From Polycladomyces subterraneus (GTDB lineage Bacteria; Bacillota; Bacilli; Thermoactinomycetales; JIR-001), in the NCBI RefSeq assembly GCF_030433435.1, contig NZ_JANRHH010000029.1, positions 1 to 64,000 of the forward strand: 64,000 nucleotides of DNA, written 5' to 3'. Positions within the stretch are counted from its first letter, which is position 1. Each line of letters begins with the position of its first letter. Shown here in pieces: positions 46,279-55,418 of this stretch. Below the pieces are notes generated by a model, which searched no databases, was not told where the DNA came from, and worked only from the letters and a program-made list of their open reading frames with translations. A program made the position numbers and the translations under genes.

Positions 46279-46569
46279 ATGGTCGACGAATTGTATACAA
46301 GCACCCGTCACGAAGTGGTGCTGAGCGGGAGAAACACTTTGGACGTGTCGGGTGTGGTCAGTTTGGAAAGTTTTGACAGCGAGGAATTCCTGTTAAATAC
46401 CGAGTGCGGCTACTTGGGCATCCGCGGACAAAACCTGCACATCAAAAGCTTGGACTTGGAACAGGGTAAAGTGTCGATCGAAGGCAGCTTTTACGAAATG
46501 AGCTACTTGGATGACGGTACTTCTCGCATGGAAAGAACGAAAGGGTTGCTGGGCAGGTTGTTCCGGTGA
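46279..46569 (+). CDS. yabP: Sporulation protein YabP
   Basis: A 96-residue YabP family protein: RHEVVLSGRNTLDVSGV, EEFLLNTECGYLGIRG, LHIKSLDLEQGKVSIEG. It is needed for spore envelope development, in the mother cell. ATG 46279 has GAGAGGAGG (46259-46267) upstream; ATG 46255 precedes the RBS. It overlaps yabQ by 4 nt. Confidence 0.93.
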   Translation: MVDELYTSTRHEVVLSGRNTLDVSGVVSLESFDSEEFLLNTECGYLGIRGQNLHIKSLDLEQGKVSIEGSFYEMSYLDDGTSRMERTKGLLGRLFR

Positions 46570-47144
46570 GTCTCGAAGCGCAATGGCTGACGATGGGCTG
46601 GATGACCGCTTCCGGGATCATCCTCGGTGTCTTGTTGGACATCTATCGAGTGATGAAAGGTCGGTTCCGGTTCAGAGGATGGGTGGTCTCGCTCATCGAC
46701 CTGTTATATTGGACAGTGGCCGCAGGATTGGTATTCGGCTTGCTGATGTGGAGCAATTGGGGTGTGCTCCGCTTTTATGTCTTCCTCGCTGTCGTACTCG
46801 GGATTGCGTTCTACTATTTCTGGATGAGCCGGACGATGATCCGGCTGATCTCCTGGATGATCCGCTTGGCGGAGTGGATGATCCGCATGGTGTTCCGCAC
46901 GTTGTATGTCACCTTCTGGGTGCCGCTCACATACGCATGGACGGCCTTGGGCTTCATAGGGGCTGGAACGATTCGTTTACTCCTCGTCCTACTACGGGTC
47001 ATCCGGCGAATCACGATCGCCGATGTCTGGCTGATCCGTCCTTGGATTCGGTATGTCCGGCCCCGTATCATTCCCTGTCTGCATTGGGTCCGTTCGGCAT
47101 GGCACCGGATAACTCGCCTGTTTTCCAGAAACAGAGAGAAATGA
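46566..47144 (+). CDS. yabQ: Sporulation membrane protein YabQ
   Basis: A 192-residue protein with four or five hydrophobic segments (residues about 5-30, 43-60, 65-85, and an amphipathic stretch near 88-140). The N-terminal SLEAQWLTMGWMTASGIILGVLLDIYR matches YabQ, a mother-cell sporulation membrane protein required for spore cortex. GTG 46566 overlaps the yabP stop; the 3' end overlaps the leader of divIC. Confidence 0.92.
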   Translation: MSLEAQWLTMGWMTASGIILGVLLDIYRVMKGRFRFRGWVVSLIDLLYWTVAAGLVFGLLMWSNWGVLRFYVFLAVVLGIAFYYFWMSRTMIRLISWMIRLAEWMIRMVFRTLYVTFWVPLTYAWTALGFIGAGTIRLLLVLLRVIRRITIADVWLIRPWIRYVRPRIIPCLHWVRSAWHRITRLFSRNREK

Positions 47145-47155
47145 GGATGATGCTC

Positions 47156-47530
47156 ATGATCCGAAAACCTGCCGCAAACAATGTTGTGACGTTTCGACCG
47201 CAGCGAACGGCGCAGGCTTCATCGGCCGATCGCCTTGACCACCGGCCGATTTCCACGAAAGCGCGACGGCGTCGATTGGTGTGGCTGGCGATCATGTGCG
47301 CTTTTCTCGTCTGGTTTCTCGTCGAACTGATCATCCAGACGGGGAGAATTTCGGAGGCCGAAGCCGCATTGGCACAGAAGCGTGCACAAATCTCCGAACT
47401 ACAAGCGCGCCAGAAACAACTGCGGGAGCAAATCCAGCGGATGCAGACGGATACGTACATGGATGAGATGGCCAGAAAATTGGGCTATACCAAAGATGAT
47501 CAAGAGGAATTCTATCTCATACCAAAATGA
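47156..47530 (+). CDS. divIC: Cell division protein DivIC
   Basis: A 124-residue single-pass FtsB/DivIC-like protein: basic N-terminus (about 40 residues), membrane helix LVWLAIMCAFLVWFLVELII, then a coiled coil (ISEAEAALAQKRAQISELQARQ) and a C-terminal KLGYTKDDQEEFYLI. It forms the FtsL-DivIB-DivIC divisome complex. ATG 47156 is best spaced to TGAGG; other ATGs at 47141-47150 are possible. Confidence 0.92.
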   Translation: MIRKPAANNVVTFRPQRTAQASSADRLDHRPISTKARRRRLVWLAIMCAFLVWFLVELIIQTGRISEAEAALAQKRAQISELQARQKQLREQIQRMQTDTYMDEMARKLGYTKDDQEEFYLIPK

Positions 47531-47575
47531 GCGAAGGCAATCCCGTCCCGTCAGATCTGGTATTGGAATCTTATC

Positions 47576-47650
47576 CACAAAAGGGTGTGTATGGTAAATC
47601 TGTGAGGGTAGCAAATGCTTTCCCAGGCGAGCGAAGACTTGCTCTTAAGA
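47576..47650. repeat. Left part of a family-1 repeat
   Basis: AAAAGGGTGTGTATGGTAAATCTG and GCGAGCGAAGACTTG match the left arm. The right half is lost. Confidence 0.5.
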
Positions 47651-47667
47651 AAACGGTCGCATTCTTT

Positions 47668-47712
47668 TATAGGACAAAGTCGGAAATCGGAGCCCGCATG
47701 CACTTTGTCATC
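47668..47712. repeat. Family-2 end, inverted orientation
   Basis: GGAAATCGGAGCCC then ACTTTGTCATCAA, the reverse complement of the layout near 5318. Confidence 0.45.
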
Positions 47713-47787
47713 AAACGGAGGGAACCCAGATTCCCCGGGTAAATGGGATTTACCTCAAAATGGGGTTGCAGAGGCTTCACCATCCGT

Positions 47788-47815
47788 CCCGCCACCAACT
47801 GGGGCGGGTTTTTTT
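47788..47815 (+). terminator. Terminator after the yabP-divIC run
   Basis: CCCGCC / GGCGGG stem, 9-nt loop, then T7. Confidence 0.85.
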
Positions 47816-47992
47816 ATGGAGTGGATCGGGGAGAATGAATAAGGAGTGAACCGTCCTTCTACACCGATCATAGACCGGTTTTGGCTGTATAGGCAGGATT
47901 CCCCAGATGGAACGGAGAAATGTTTCGGGGAATCGCCGGACGGAATAAGCTAAAACCACACCGCCGTCTGGATCGAAAGGGGGAGCCGTGGG

Positions 47993-49288
47993 ATGCACGT
48001 CAGACGTTGGCTGGGCATGGTCATGATCGGTTTGCTTTCATTGGGTATGATGGGCTCTGAAGTGGCCGACGGGGCAGAACCCTTGACCGATCATCACCAC
48101 GGTCAAGTGAAAACGGGGTTGGAAATATTGTTGGAACACCCGGAATCCCTCGCCGGGAAACGCGTCGGGCTGATCACCAACCCGACGGGAATGACCAGAG
48201 ATTACCAACACGGATTGGATGCCATGTTGGCCAAGGGGATTCATGTTGTGAAGGTGTATGGACCGGAGCACGGCGTCCGCGGGACGGAGCAGGCAGGTGA
48301 TACACCGGGGTCCTATGTGGACCCGCGTACTGGATTGCCGTTCGTTAATCTGTACGGTAAGAAGCCTGATGAGATGGTGCCGTTGTTTGATGGTGTCGAT
48401 GTGCTGGTGTTTGATATACAGGATGTAGGAACCCGCTTTTACACCTATATCTACACGATGGCATATGCCATGGAGGCGGCGGCCAAGGCTGATATCCCGT
48501 TTATTGTGCTGGACCGTCCCAATCCGATCGGCGGGGAAAAGGTGGAAGGACCGGTGTTGGATCCCGCGTACCGCTCCTTTGTCGGGTTGTTTCCGATTCC
48601 GCTCCGTCACGGGATGACGGTGGGGGAATTAGCCCAGTTGTTCAATGGGGAATTCCTGCCTGAGGAAACGGGAGGAAAACGTGCCCGATTAACAGTGGTT
48701 CGGATGAAAGGATGGACGCGCAATCAATGGTATGATCAGACGGGGATGCCTTGGGTTCCGCCGTCACCCAACATGCCGACACTGGATACGGCTACGGTGT
48801 ATCCGGGCATGGGATTGATCGAAGGAACCAATCTGTCGGAGGGCCGGGGTACGACTCGTCCGTTCGAGTTGATCGGCGCACCATATATCGAAGGATGGAA
48901 ATTGGCGGAGGCACTGAATCGGGCAAAGTTACCGGGGGTGTCGTTCAGGGAAGCGTATTTCACTCCCACGTTTTCCAAATATACAGGGAAGACGGTCGGG
49001 GGCGTGCAGGTATATGTGGAGGATCGCCAATCGTTTGACCCAGTGCTGACCGGATTGACCATCATCCAAACAGTGAAGCAACTATATCCCGACCAGTTTG
49101 CTTGGCGGGAAACCGAGGAGCCGTACTGGATTGACAAACTGACGGGGACGGATCGGGTTCGCAAGCAGATCGACGCGGGCGTTCCCGCTAAAGAAATCGC
49201 CGCCCAGTGGAATGAGGGACTGGAATCCTTCCGACATATACGGAGTAAGTATTTACTGTATCCGCCATATGATCCAAAAATTGACTGA
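47993..49288 (+). CDS. namZ: Exo-beta-N-acetylmuramidase NamZ-like (DUF1343)
   Basis: A 431-residue exported protein with a signal peptide (about residues 1-28) and a DUF1343 domain: GKRVGLITNPTG near residue 54, YGPEHGVRG, VFDIQDVGTRFYTYIYTM, LDRPNPIGG, and GTNLSEGRGTTRPFELIGAP. This matches YbbC/NamZ, which releases MurNAc from peptidoglycan ends. With the PTS gene at 7707 it points to cell-wall sugar recovery. B. subtilis has yabR at this position. Confidence 0.88.
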   Translation: MHVRRWLGMVMIGLLSLGMMGSEVADGAEPLTDHHHGQVKTGLEILLEHPESLAGKRVGLITNPTGMTRDYQHGLDAMLAKGIHVVKVYGPEHGVRGTEQAGDTPGSYVDPRTGLPFVNLYGKKPDEMVPLFDGVDVLVFDIQDVGTRFYTYIYTMAYAMEAAAKADIPFIVLDRPNPIGGEKVEGPVLDPAYRSFVGLFPIPLRHGMTVGELAQLFNGEFLPEETGGKRARLTVVRMKGWTRNQWYDQTGMPWVPPSPNMPTLDTATVYPGMGLIEGTNLSEGRGTTRPFELIGAPYIEGWKLAEALNRAKLPGVSFREAYFTPTFSKYTGKTVGGVQVYVEDRQSFDPVLTGLTIIQTVKQLYPDQFAWRETEEPYWIDKLTGTDRVRKQIDAGVPAKEIAAQWNEGLESFRHIRSKYLLYPPYDPKID

Positions 49289-49309
49289 AGAAATACCGGG
49301 ATTTCATGC

Positions 49310-49338
49310 TTGACAAGGTTGCGAGCGGTTTATATAAT
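49310..49338 (+). promoter_or_regulatory. tRNA promoter (sigma-A)
   Basis: TTGACA (49310-49315), 17-nt spacer, TATAAT (49333-49338). Confidence 0.85.
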
Positions 49339-49357
49339 AGAAGCTGTTCGCAACCGA

Positions 49358-49433
<76 letters not shown>

Positions 49434-49472
49434 AACATATCCCGGTAAGGGGGATCCTCTTACTGATCATGT

Positions 49473-49549
49473 GGCGGCGTAGCTCAGTTGGCTAGAGCGT
49501 ACGGTTCATACCCGTGAGGTCGGGGGTTCGAGGCCCTCCGCCGCTACCA
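49473..49549 (+). tRNA. Elongator tRNA-Met (CAT)
   Basis: A 77-nt cloverleaf starting GGCGGCG with anticodon CAT in ACGGTTCATACCCGT, T-arm GGTTCGAGGCC and encoded CCA. Sequence closely matches the elongator tRNA-Met near spoIIE in B. subtilis; tRNA-Ile2 is less likely. Confidence 0.88.
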
Positions 49550-49563
49550 AATGTGGAGAGGGG

Positions 49564-49614
49564 AAGGCGAGGGAACGGCCCTTCATCGATAAGGGCGCCA
49601 TTCGCCTTTTTTTA
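49564..49614 (+). terminator. Terminator of the tRNA pair
   Basis: AAGGCGA / TCGCCTT outer stem with inner GCCCTT/AAGGGC, then T7. Confidence 0.78.
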
Positions 49615-49696
49615 TTTATCCAGAAAGCCGGTCCGTTTCGAAGCGTGTCCGCCGGGAATCCGGGGCCGTCAAACAGCGGCTGGTGGGAGTGGTATT

Positions 49697-50170
49697 GTGA
49701 ATGTCTCTATCAAGAAAATTAAATTCACCACAATCAACAAAACCTATACGGAAAAGGTTAGGGACTGGCGGGGACGTCACTGTTTTGCGACCCAATATCC
49801 TAACCCCGACGGCAAACGGATATTTTTGACGTACTATTTTGTCCGCAAGGGGTACACCATCTCCAAGGTGTTTCACCGTAACGGGGAATTCATGTACTAT
49901 TACTGTGACGTGATGGATATGCGGCAGGTTGGACGCACGCGGTACGTCATGGTCGACCTGTTGTTGGACATGATCGTTTATCCTGACGGTCGCTACCATG
50001 TGATCGATATTGACGAATTTGCAACGGCGATCGAAAAAGGACAGCTGAAACGACGCCAGCAAGTGCATGCGCTGCGTACCTTGGATAAGATGATCCGTCT
50101 GCAGACCCAACGGAAGTTTATTCCGCCGTACCTGGCTGAAGCCACAATGTTCCCCTTGGAAGAAGGATAA
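49697..50170 (+). CDS. DUF402-family protein, Ntdp-like
   Basis: A 157-residue DUF402 domain: YYYCDVMDM near residue 72, YVMVDLLLDMIVYPDGRYHVIDIDEF with the cluster of metal-binding Asp residues, and a C-terminal helical part. Relatives in Bacillus are nucleoside tri/diphosphate phosphatases. GTG 49697 has GGTGGGAGTGG upstream. It stands alone between the tRNA pair and spoIIE, probably a small accessory gene. Confidence 0.75.
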   Translation: MNVSIKKIKFTTINKTYTEKVRDWRGRHCFATQYPNPDGKRIFLTYYFVRKGYTISKVFHRNGEFMYYYCDVMDMRQVGRTRYVMVDLLLDMIVYPDGRYHVIDIDEFATAIEKGQLKRRQQVHALRTLDKMIRLQTQRKFIPPYLAEATMFPLEEG

Positions 50171-50423
50171 GCCCATCGCTTCTGCTCGACAACACCGGTC
50201 CCGCAGCCGCTTCGGTTTTGGTATGAAATGAGAAGTTTTGTCAAAGTCACGACATTCGACCACTATATCGACAAGGTGATACATAAAAATACCGCCCTCC
50301 GCCGACAAATGGCGGGGGATTGTTTTTTCACAGGAAAAAAAGAATCGGCGTTTTCAACCACAGCTATGGGCAACATACCGTTTTCAAATGTTGTCGTAAC
50401 ATTTTTTTGGACAACCTTCGCAT

Positions 50424-50458
50424 TGTGACAAACTTTCCCATCCAAGCCCCGCTATAAT
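50424..50458 (+). promoter_or_regulatory. spoIIE promoter, Spo0A type
   Basis: TATAAT at 50453-50458 with TGACAA at 50426-50431, a 21-nt spacer. This abnormal spacing is typical of Spo0A-activated sigma-A promoters. 0A-box-like sequences (TTGTGACAAAC, GTTGTCGTAACA) overlap and precede it. Confidence 0.6.
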
Positions 50459-50492
50459 GGGTGGCACACGAGCGAAGAAAGGTGTGGGATGG

Positions 50493-52961
50493 ATGCAAAT
50501 GCGATGGATGGATGTGGGGATGACCTGGATGCGGCCGATCGGAAAAGCGTTTCGCTTAAGCCCCGATACCAAGCGAAAGCTGCAAAGATGGTCGCGTGTG
50601 TGGAACCTTCCGCTCATGCTGATGGGGTTTCTGTTCGGACGGGCAGTGATGTTGGATGCCGTATCACCGTTTTCTGTCGCCTATCTTGCTGTTGTCTACC
50701 AACTGTCTCGCAGGCAGTGGCCGGCCGTGGCTGTGGCACTGTTGGCGGGAGCGGCAACTAAGGAACCGATACACACGGCACAAACAGTCGCGGGACTTAT
50801 TCTGTTTTTGGTGATTCAAAAGATCTTTGCATGGGTGAAAAGGGGGCAGATCAATTACGTCCCTTTTGTCGTGCTGACTACGAGCGCAGGGGTCCACCTG
50901 ATACGCTTTTGGTGGAGCGGATGGACACCGTACCAAGCAATGATGGCCGGAATCGACGTATTGTTGAGCTTCATTCTCTCGTTTATCTTCGTCCAGTCGC
51001 TGCCCTTCTTCACCGTACGCCGAAAAAGGATGGCCCTTCGCCAAGAGGAGATGATCTGCCTCGTCATATTGATCGGCTCGGTGATGACGGGGGCGATGGG
51101 ATGGGCGGTATCAGGCGTGTCGGCGGTCCATGTGTTGTCTCGGTATGTTATTCTCGTGCTGGCGCTGGTGGGCGGCGGCATGACGGGTGCGGCTGTCGGA
51201 GTGGTAACCGGGATGATTCTCAGCCTATCCGATCCCCATTCGCTTGGAGAGATCAGTTTGCTGGCATTCGCCGGATTGTTGGCCGGACTTTTCCGGGAGG
51301 GCAAGCGATTGGGTGTGACGGTGGGGTTCATACTGGGTACCGCCATTTTGTCACTGTATGCAGGTGGAAAGTGGCATGCCTGGATTTCGCTGGCTGAGTC
51401 GGCGAGCGCGATTGTATTGTTGTGGCTGACGCCGTCCGCCTTTTTCAAGGTGATTTCCCGTCATATCCCGGGGACGGACGAGTACCAGCACTCCCAACAG
51501 GAGTATGTGCGCCGATTGCGTGATGTGACGGCCGCCAAAGTGGATCAGTTTACCGAGCTCTTCGTGGAGTTGGCCCACAGTTTTCGGGAGGATCCCAGTT
51601 TGCAGCGGCAACAGGAGACTGCCCACTTCAGCCGTTTTCTCGGGGATGTGACCGAAAAGACCTGCAAATCATGTCATCGGTACCGGCAATGCTGGGAGCG
51701 TGACATGATGAAGACGTATCAGGGAATGACCGATCTGATGGCGATGGTGGAAATGCATCCTAAAGATCGCCCGCTCAGGACACCGCGGTCGTGGTCCGAG
51801 CATTGCGTCAAAGCGGATAAGGTGTTGGCTTTGATCCAGGAGCGATACGATTTGTATGAGCACGACCTGTATTGGCGAGAGCAGGTTCGGGAAGCGCGCC
51901 GGCTGGTTTCTGAACAGTTGGAGGGCGTGGCTGGTGTGATGCGCGATTTGGCTGAAGACATCCGGAAGGAAGCGCAAGTGCTCGCCGCACAGGAGGAGCA
52001 GATACAGCTGGCACTGGAAGAATTGGGTCTGTCCATCCAGCGGGTGGAAGTGATCAATTTGGAGGAGGGGAAGGTGGAAGTCGAGGTCACTCTGCCGCAC
52101 GGCGATGCATTGGATGAGTGCCGGAAGCTGATCGCGCCGTTGTTGACGGAAATCATCGGCGAACCCATCGCCGTTCATCGAAAGGTCATCCAGGGCAGGA
52201 CATCGGGAGCTGTCGTCACGTTGGGATCGGCCCAACACTACGAGATCAAAACCGGTGTGGCGAGCGCCGCCAAAGGGGGGCACTGGTTGTCCGGCGACAG
52301 CTATTGCTACATGAATCTGGGGACGGGAAAATATGCGGTGGCCTTGAGCGACGGCATGGGCAACGGACAGCGTGCCCAGGAAGAGAGCCATGCAGCCCTC
52401 GGATTGCTCCGACGACTTCTGCAGGCGGGGATGAACGAGAAAAAAGCGGTGGAGACGGTCAACGCCATCTTGGGTTTGCGATCGACAGACGAGATGTTTG
52501 CCACGATCGATCTGGCGATGATCGATTTGAAAGACGCGAACACTCGGTTTTTGAAAATCGGTTCCACACCCGGTTTCATCAAACGGGGCAAAGAAGTGAT
52601 CACCCTGTCTGCCGGCAATCCGCCGATCGGGATTTTGCGCAATATCGATGTGGAGCCTTTGGAAAAGCGACTCCAACCGGGTGATCTGTTGATCATGGTG
52701 ACGGATGGTGTATTGGATGCGCCGCGTCAAGCGCACAACAAAGAGATGCACCTCAAACGTCTGATCGCCGAGATCGATACCAAAGACCCGCAATCTTTTG
52801 CGGACTGCCTGCTGGAACGGGTTGTACGCGGAAATGGGGGGAGCATTGACGACGATATGACGGTGGTGGTGTCCAAGGTGGATCATTACACACCCGAATG
52901 GGCGACAATCCGTCTGTCCGGGGTGTCTCGGGTGGAACGCCCGCAAGTAGCGGCATTCTGA
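50493..52961 (+). CDS. spoIIE: Stage II sporulation protein E, PP2C phosphatase
   Basis: An 822-residue membrane protein. An N-terminal region of about ten membrane segments (residues about 30-300) is followed by a central oligomerisation region with coiled-coil parts and a C-terminal PP2C domain from about residue 590: GDSYCYMNLGTGKYAVALSDGMGNG and LMVTDGVLD with the metal Asp residues. It dephosphorylates SpoIIAA to release sigma-F in the forespore. ATG 50493 with AAAGGTG upstream. Confidence 0.96.
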   Translation: MQMRWMDVGMTWMRPIGKAFRLSPDTKRKLQRWSRVWNLPLMLMGFLFGRAVMLDAVSPFSVAYLAVVYQLSRRQWPAVAVALLAGAATKEPIHTAQTVAGLILFLVIQKIFAWVKRGQINYVPFVVLTTSAGVHLIRFWWSGWTPYQAMMAGIDVLLSFILSFIFVQSLPFFTVRRKRMALRQEEMICLVILIGSVMTGAMGWAVSGVSAVHVLSRYVILVLALVGGGMTGAAVGVVTGMILSLSDPHSLGEISLLAFAGLLAGLFREGKRLGVTVGFILGTAILSLYAGGKWHAWISLAESASAIVLLWLTPSAFFKVISRHIPGTDEYQHSQQEYVRRLRDVTAAKVDQFTELFVELAHSFREDPSLQRQQETAHFSRFLGDVTEKTCKSCHRYRQCWERDMMKTYQGMTDLMAMVEMHPKDRPLRTPRSWSEHCVKADKVLALIQERYDLYEHDLYWREQVREARRLVSEQLEGVAGVMRDLAEDIRKEAQVLAAQEEQIQLALEELGLSIQRVEVINLEEGKVEVEVTLPHGDALDECRKLIAPLLTEIIGEPIAVHRKVIQGRTSGAVVTLGSAQHYEIKTGVASAAKGGHWLSGDSYCYMNLGTGKYAVALSDGMGNGQRAQEESHAALGLLRRLLQAGMNEKKAVETVNAILGLRSTDEMFATIDLAMIDLKDANTRFLKIGSTPGFIKRGKEVITLSAGNPPIGILRNIDVEPLEKRLQPGDLLIMVTDGVLDAPRQAHNKEMHLKRLIAEIDTKDPQSFADCLLERVVRGNGGSIDDDMTVVVSKVDHYTPEWATIRLSGVSRVERPQVAAF

Positions 52962-53047
52962 ATGGCCGAAACTGGGGGGATCGGCCGTTTGATTCCGCTG
53001 TGGGATGCGAGTACAATAAAAGGGAACGGACAATCGTAAACGTGATG

Positions 53048-53070
53048 CCCGGGGAGTGCCCCGGGTTTTT
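53048..53070 (+). terminator. Terminator of spoIIE
   Basis: Perfect CCCGGGG / CCCCGGG stem, AGTG loop, T5. Confidence 0.9.
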
Positions 53071-53072
53071 GT

Positions 53073-53246
53073 CTAGGGTGTGTCTGGTCATTGGCGAGCC
53101 AAAACCGAAGCCTCGGTCGAGCGAAGATACGGGGCGTATTTTGCCCGCGTTCTTGCTCAAGGTCGGAATGGTCAGGATCTGCTTCTTTGCAGGGCGCGTG
53201 ATACGAGAGGGAAAGCATTTGGACAGTATGACCAGACACGTCCTGG
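53073..53246. repeat. MITE-like element, family 1
   Basis: About 174 bp from CTAGGGTGTGTCTGGTCATT to ACCAGACACGTCCTGG, one of the cleanest end pairs. Internal: TATTTTGCCCGCGTTC, GATCTGCTTCTTTGCAGGGCG, GGACAGTATG. It starts 3 nt after the spoIIE terminator. Confidence 0.8.
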
Positions 53247-53358
53247 CCGTAAACTGTAACAGGTGGTCTGGAGCCTGCGAGCGACCTTTGGCTTGCGAAA
53301 GAAGGTTGGCCTTGTGAAATCGGATTGATTTAGGAGCCCCAGGAAGGATGCAAGAAGG

Positions 53359-54795
53359 ATGTTGTTGGAAACACTAAAAACAACGGTCCGAAATCACCAA
53401 CTACTCCACCAAGGGGATCGTGTGCTGGTCGGTGTGTCGGGCGGGCCGGATTCGCTCGCATTGTTACATGCACTTCATCGGTTGGCACCGGAGTTTGGGT
53501 GGCAGGTATACGCCGTGCACGTGGATCATCAGCTCCGGGGAAAAGCTAGCGCCGAGGATGCCGAATTTGTTGAGCAAATTTGCGTGGCGTGGGGAATCCC
53601 GTGCCGGGTGAGTCGGGTGGATGTGGCAGGGCATTTGCGCCTGTATGGCGGCAATAAACAGGACGTGGCGCGGCGGTTGCGATATCAGGCGTATCGGCAG
53701 GCGGCTGATCAGTGGGATGTGGATGCGTTGGCTCTGGCACATCACGCCGACGACCAGGTGGAGACCCTTTTGATGCGTTTGTTGAGGGGAACCGGTGTCA
53801 GTGGATTGGCCGGTATGCCGTATATCCGCTCATGGGAAGGGAGACGATTGATCCGGCCGCTGCTTGACGTGTATCGGAAGGAGATTGAAAAGTATTGTGA
53901 AGATCACGCTTTATCTCCCCGTCTGGACGAAAGCAATCGTTCCGACGTATACACCCGCAACCGCATCCGTTTGAAACTCATTCCCGAGCTCCAGCAGTAT
54001 AACCCACGCGTGAAGGAAGCGTTGCTCCAACTGTCCCGTGTGGTGGGAGAAGAGGAAGACTGGTGGCGCCAACAGGTGGATCGGGCTTGGAGACGGGTTG
54101 TGAGGAAAAAAGGAAAAAATGAAATCGTTTTGGATCGAAACCGTTTGTTGGATCTTCACGTTGCTTTACAAAGGAGGGTGATTAAACTAATATTAAATTG
54201 TCTTCTGGGAGAAGAAGCAAACGAGGCAACGATGGATACAGTGGAACAGATTCGTCATCTGGCGGCCCATCCCGAACCGTCGGCACGGATCGACCTGCCC
54301 GGCCGTTTCCGGGCGGAACGTCAATACGACCTGCTCCTGATCGCGGTTGGGGATGATGCGCCGGTCGAACCGTTGGCACCTGTACGACTCCATATTCCGG
54401 GTGAAACAATGATCCCCGATCTGGGCGGACGGTTTGTCTGCCGTGTGACGACCGAACGCCTCGATGCTGAACATCTACGCGGAATTTGGGCAGTATTTGA
54501 TGCGGATGCGCTTACATTTCCGCTTTGGGTTCGCACACGCAGACCCGGCGATCGCATCCGACCGATCGGATTGAACGGCACGACCAAAGTGAAGGACCTG
54601 TTGATTTCCGCCAAAATTCCGCGGAGAGAGCGTGACCGCCTGCCCGTGGTACTGCACGGGGAGACGATCGTTTGGATTCCGGGCGTTCGCCGTTCGGATT
54701 GGGCACCGGTGACTGCCAATACCCGTCATTTTTTGTATCTGGAATGGTTGACGGACGGAATGCCCGAACGGTTGCCTCATCAGCAGCATACATAG
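53359..54795 (+). CDS. tilS: tRNA(Ile)-lysidine synthase
   Basis: A 478-residue N-type ATP pyrophosphatase. The PP-loop SGGPDSLALLHAL is near residue 29, followed by HVDHQLRGKASAEDAEFV, HHADDQVETLLMRLLRG, and the C-terminal substrate domains. It modifies C34 of tRNA-Ile2 to lysidine so it reads AUA. The N-terminal start is ATG 53359, next to AAGAAGG and GGAAGG. hprT and ftsH follow. Confidence 0.95.
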   Translation: MLLETLKTTVRNHQLLHQGDRVLVGVSGGPDSLALLHALHRLAPEFGWQVYAVHVDHQLRGKASAEDAEFVEQICVAWGIPCRVSRVDVAGHLRLYGGNKQDVARRLRYQAYRQAADQWDVDALALAHHADDQVETLLMRLLRGTGVSGLAGMPYIRSWEGRRLIRPLLDVYRKEIEKYCEDHALSPRLDESNRSDVYTRNRIRLKLIPELQQYNPRVKEALLQLSRVVGEEEDWWRQQVDRAWRRVVRKKGKNEIVLDRNRLLDLHVALQRRVIKLILNCLLGEEANEATMDTVEQIRHLAAHPEPSARIDLPGRFRAERQYDLLLIAVGDDAPVEPLAPVRLHIPGETMIPDLGGRFVCRVTTERLDAEHLRGIWAVFDADALTFPLWVRTRRPGDRIRPIGLNGTTKVKDLLISAKIPRRERDRLPVVLHGETIVWIPGVRRSDWAPVTANTRHFLYLEWLTDGMPERLPHQQHT

Positions 54796-54813
54796 GATGA
54801 TTGGGAGGTTACC

Positions 54814-55356
54814 ATGCACGAGGATATTCAAGAGATCTTGTATACCGAAGAACAGATCAAAACAAAAGTGAAAGAATTGGGATGTCGCCTGTCCGAGGAC
54901 TACAAGGATCTGAATCCGCTTTGTATCTGTGTGCTCAAGGGTGCGGCCCCGTTTATGACCGATCTGGTCCGCAGCATGGACATTCCGCTGGAGATGGACT
55001 TTATGGCGGTCTCCAGCTACGGCGCATCGACGAAATCGTCAGGCGTGGTTCGCATCATCAAGGATTTGGACGCTTCCGTTGAAGGACGGCACGTCATCAT
55101 TGTGGAAGACATTATCGACAGCGGATTAACCTTGAGTCATCTGATCGATTTGTTGCGTCATCGCAACGCCGCCTCGATCAAGGTGGTCACCCTGCTCGAC
55201 AAACCGGGGCGCAGAACGGTGGATTTGAAACCCGATTATTGCGGGTTCACGATTCCCGACGCCTTTGTGGTGGGATACGGCCTGGACTATGCAGAGAAAT
55301 ATCGGAATCTGCCGTATATCGGGATTCTGAAGGAACAGGTGTATCAGCAACAGTAA
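54814..55356 (+). CDS. hprT: Hypoxanthine phosphoribosyltransferase
   Basis: A 180-residue type [43 protein letters not shown] and the PRPP loop [15 protein letters not shown] near residue 98. It salvages hypoxanthine and guanine. ATG 54814 follows GGGAGG. The tilS-hprT-ftsH order is conserved across Firmicutes. Confidence 0.96.
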   Translation: MHEDIQEILYTEEQIKTKVKELGCRLSEDYKDLNPLCICVLKGAAPFMTDLVRSMDIPLEMDFMAVSSYGASTKSSGVVRIIKDLDASVEGRHVIIVEDIIDSGLTLSHLIDLLRHRNAASIKVVTLLDKPGRRTVDLKPDYCGFTIPDAFVVGYGLDYAEKYRNLPYIGILKEQVYQQQ

Positions 55357-55418
55357 GGTTGTGACAGGTCGTTGCCCTGTGGTAAAATGATGTAAGTGGC
55401 ATTGAGAGGAGGTCAAGG

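Noticed and set aside
49514-49696. The longer start of the DUF402 gene
   Set aside because: It would begin inside the elongator tRNA-Met and include the tRNA terminator. The GTG at 49697 with a good RBS fits the family length.
51669-53033. A 454-codon open frame on the minus strand opposite spoIIE
   Set aside because: Same reasons: no domain, no RBS, and a well-supported gene on the plus strand.
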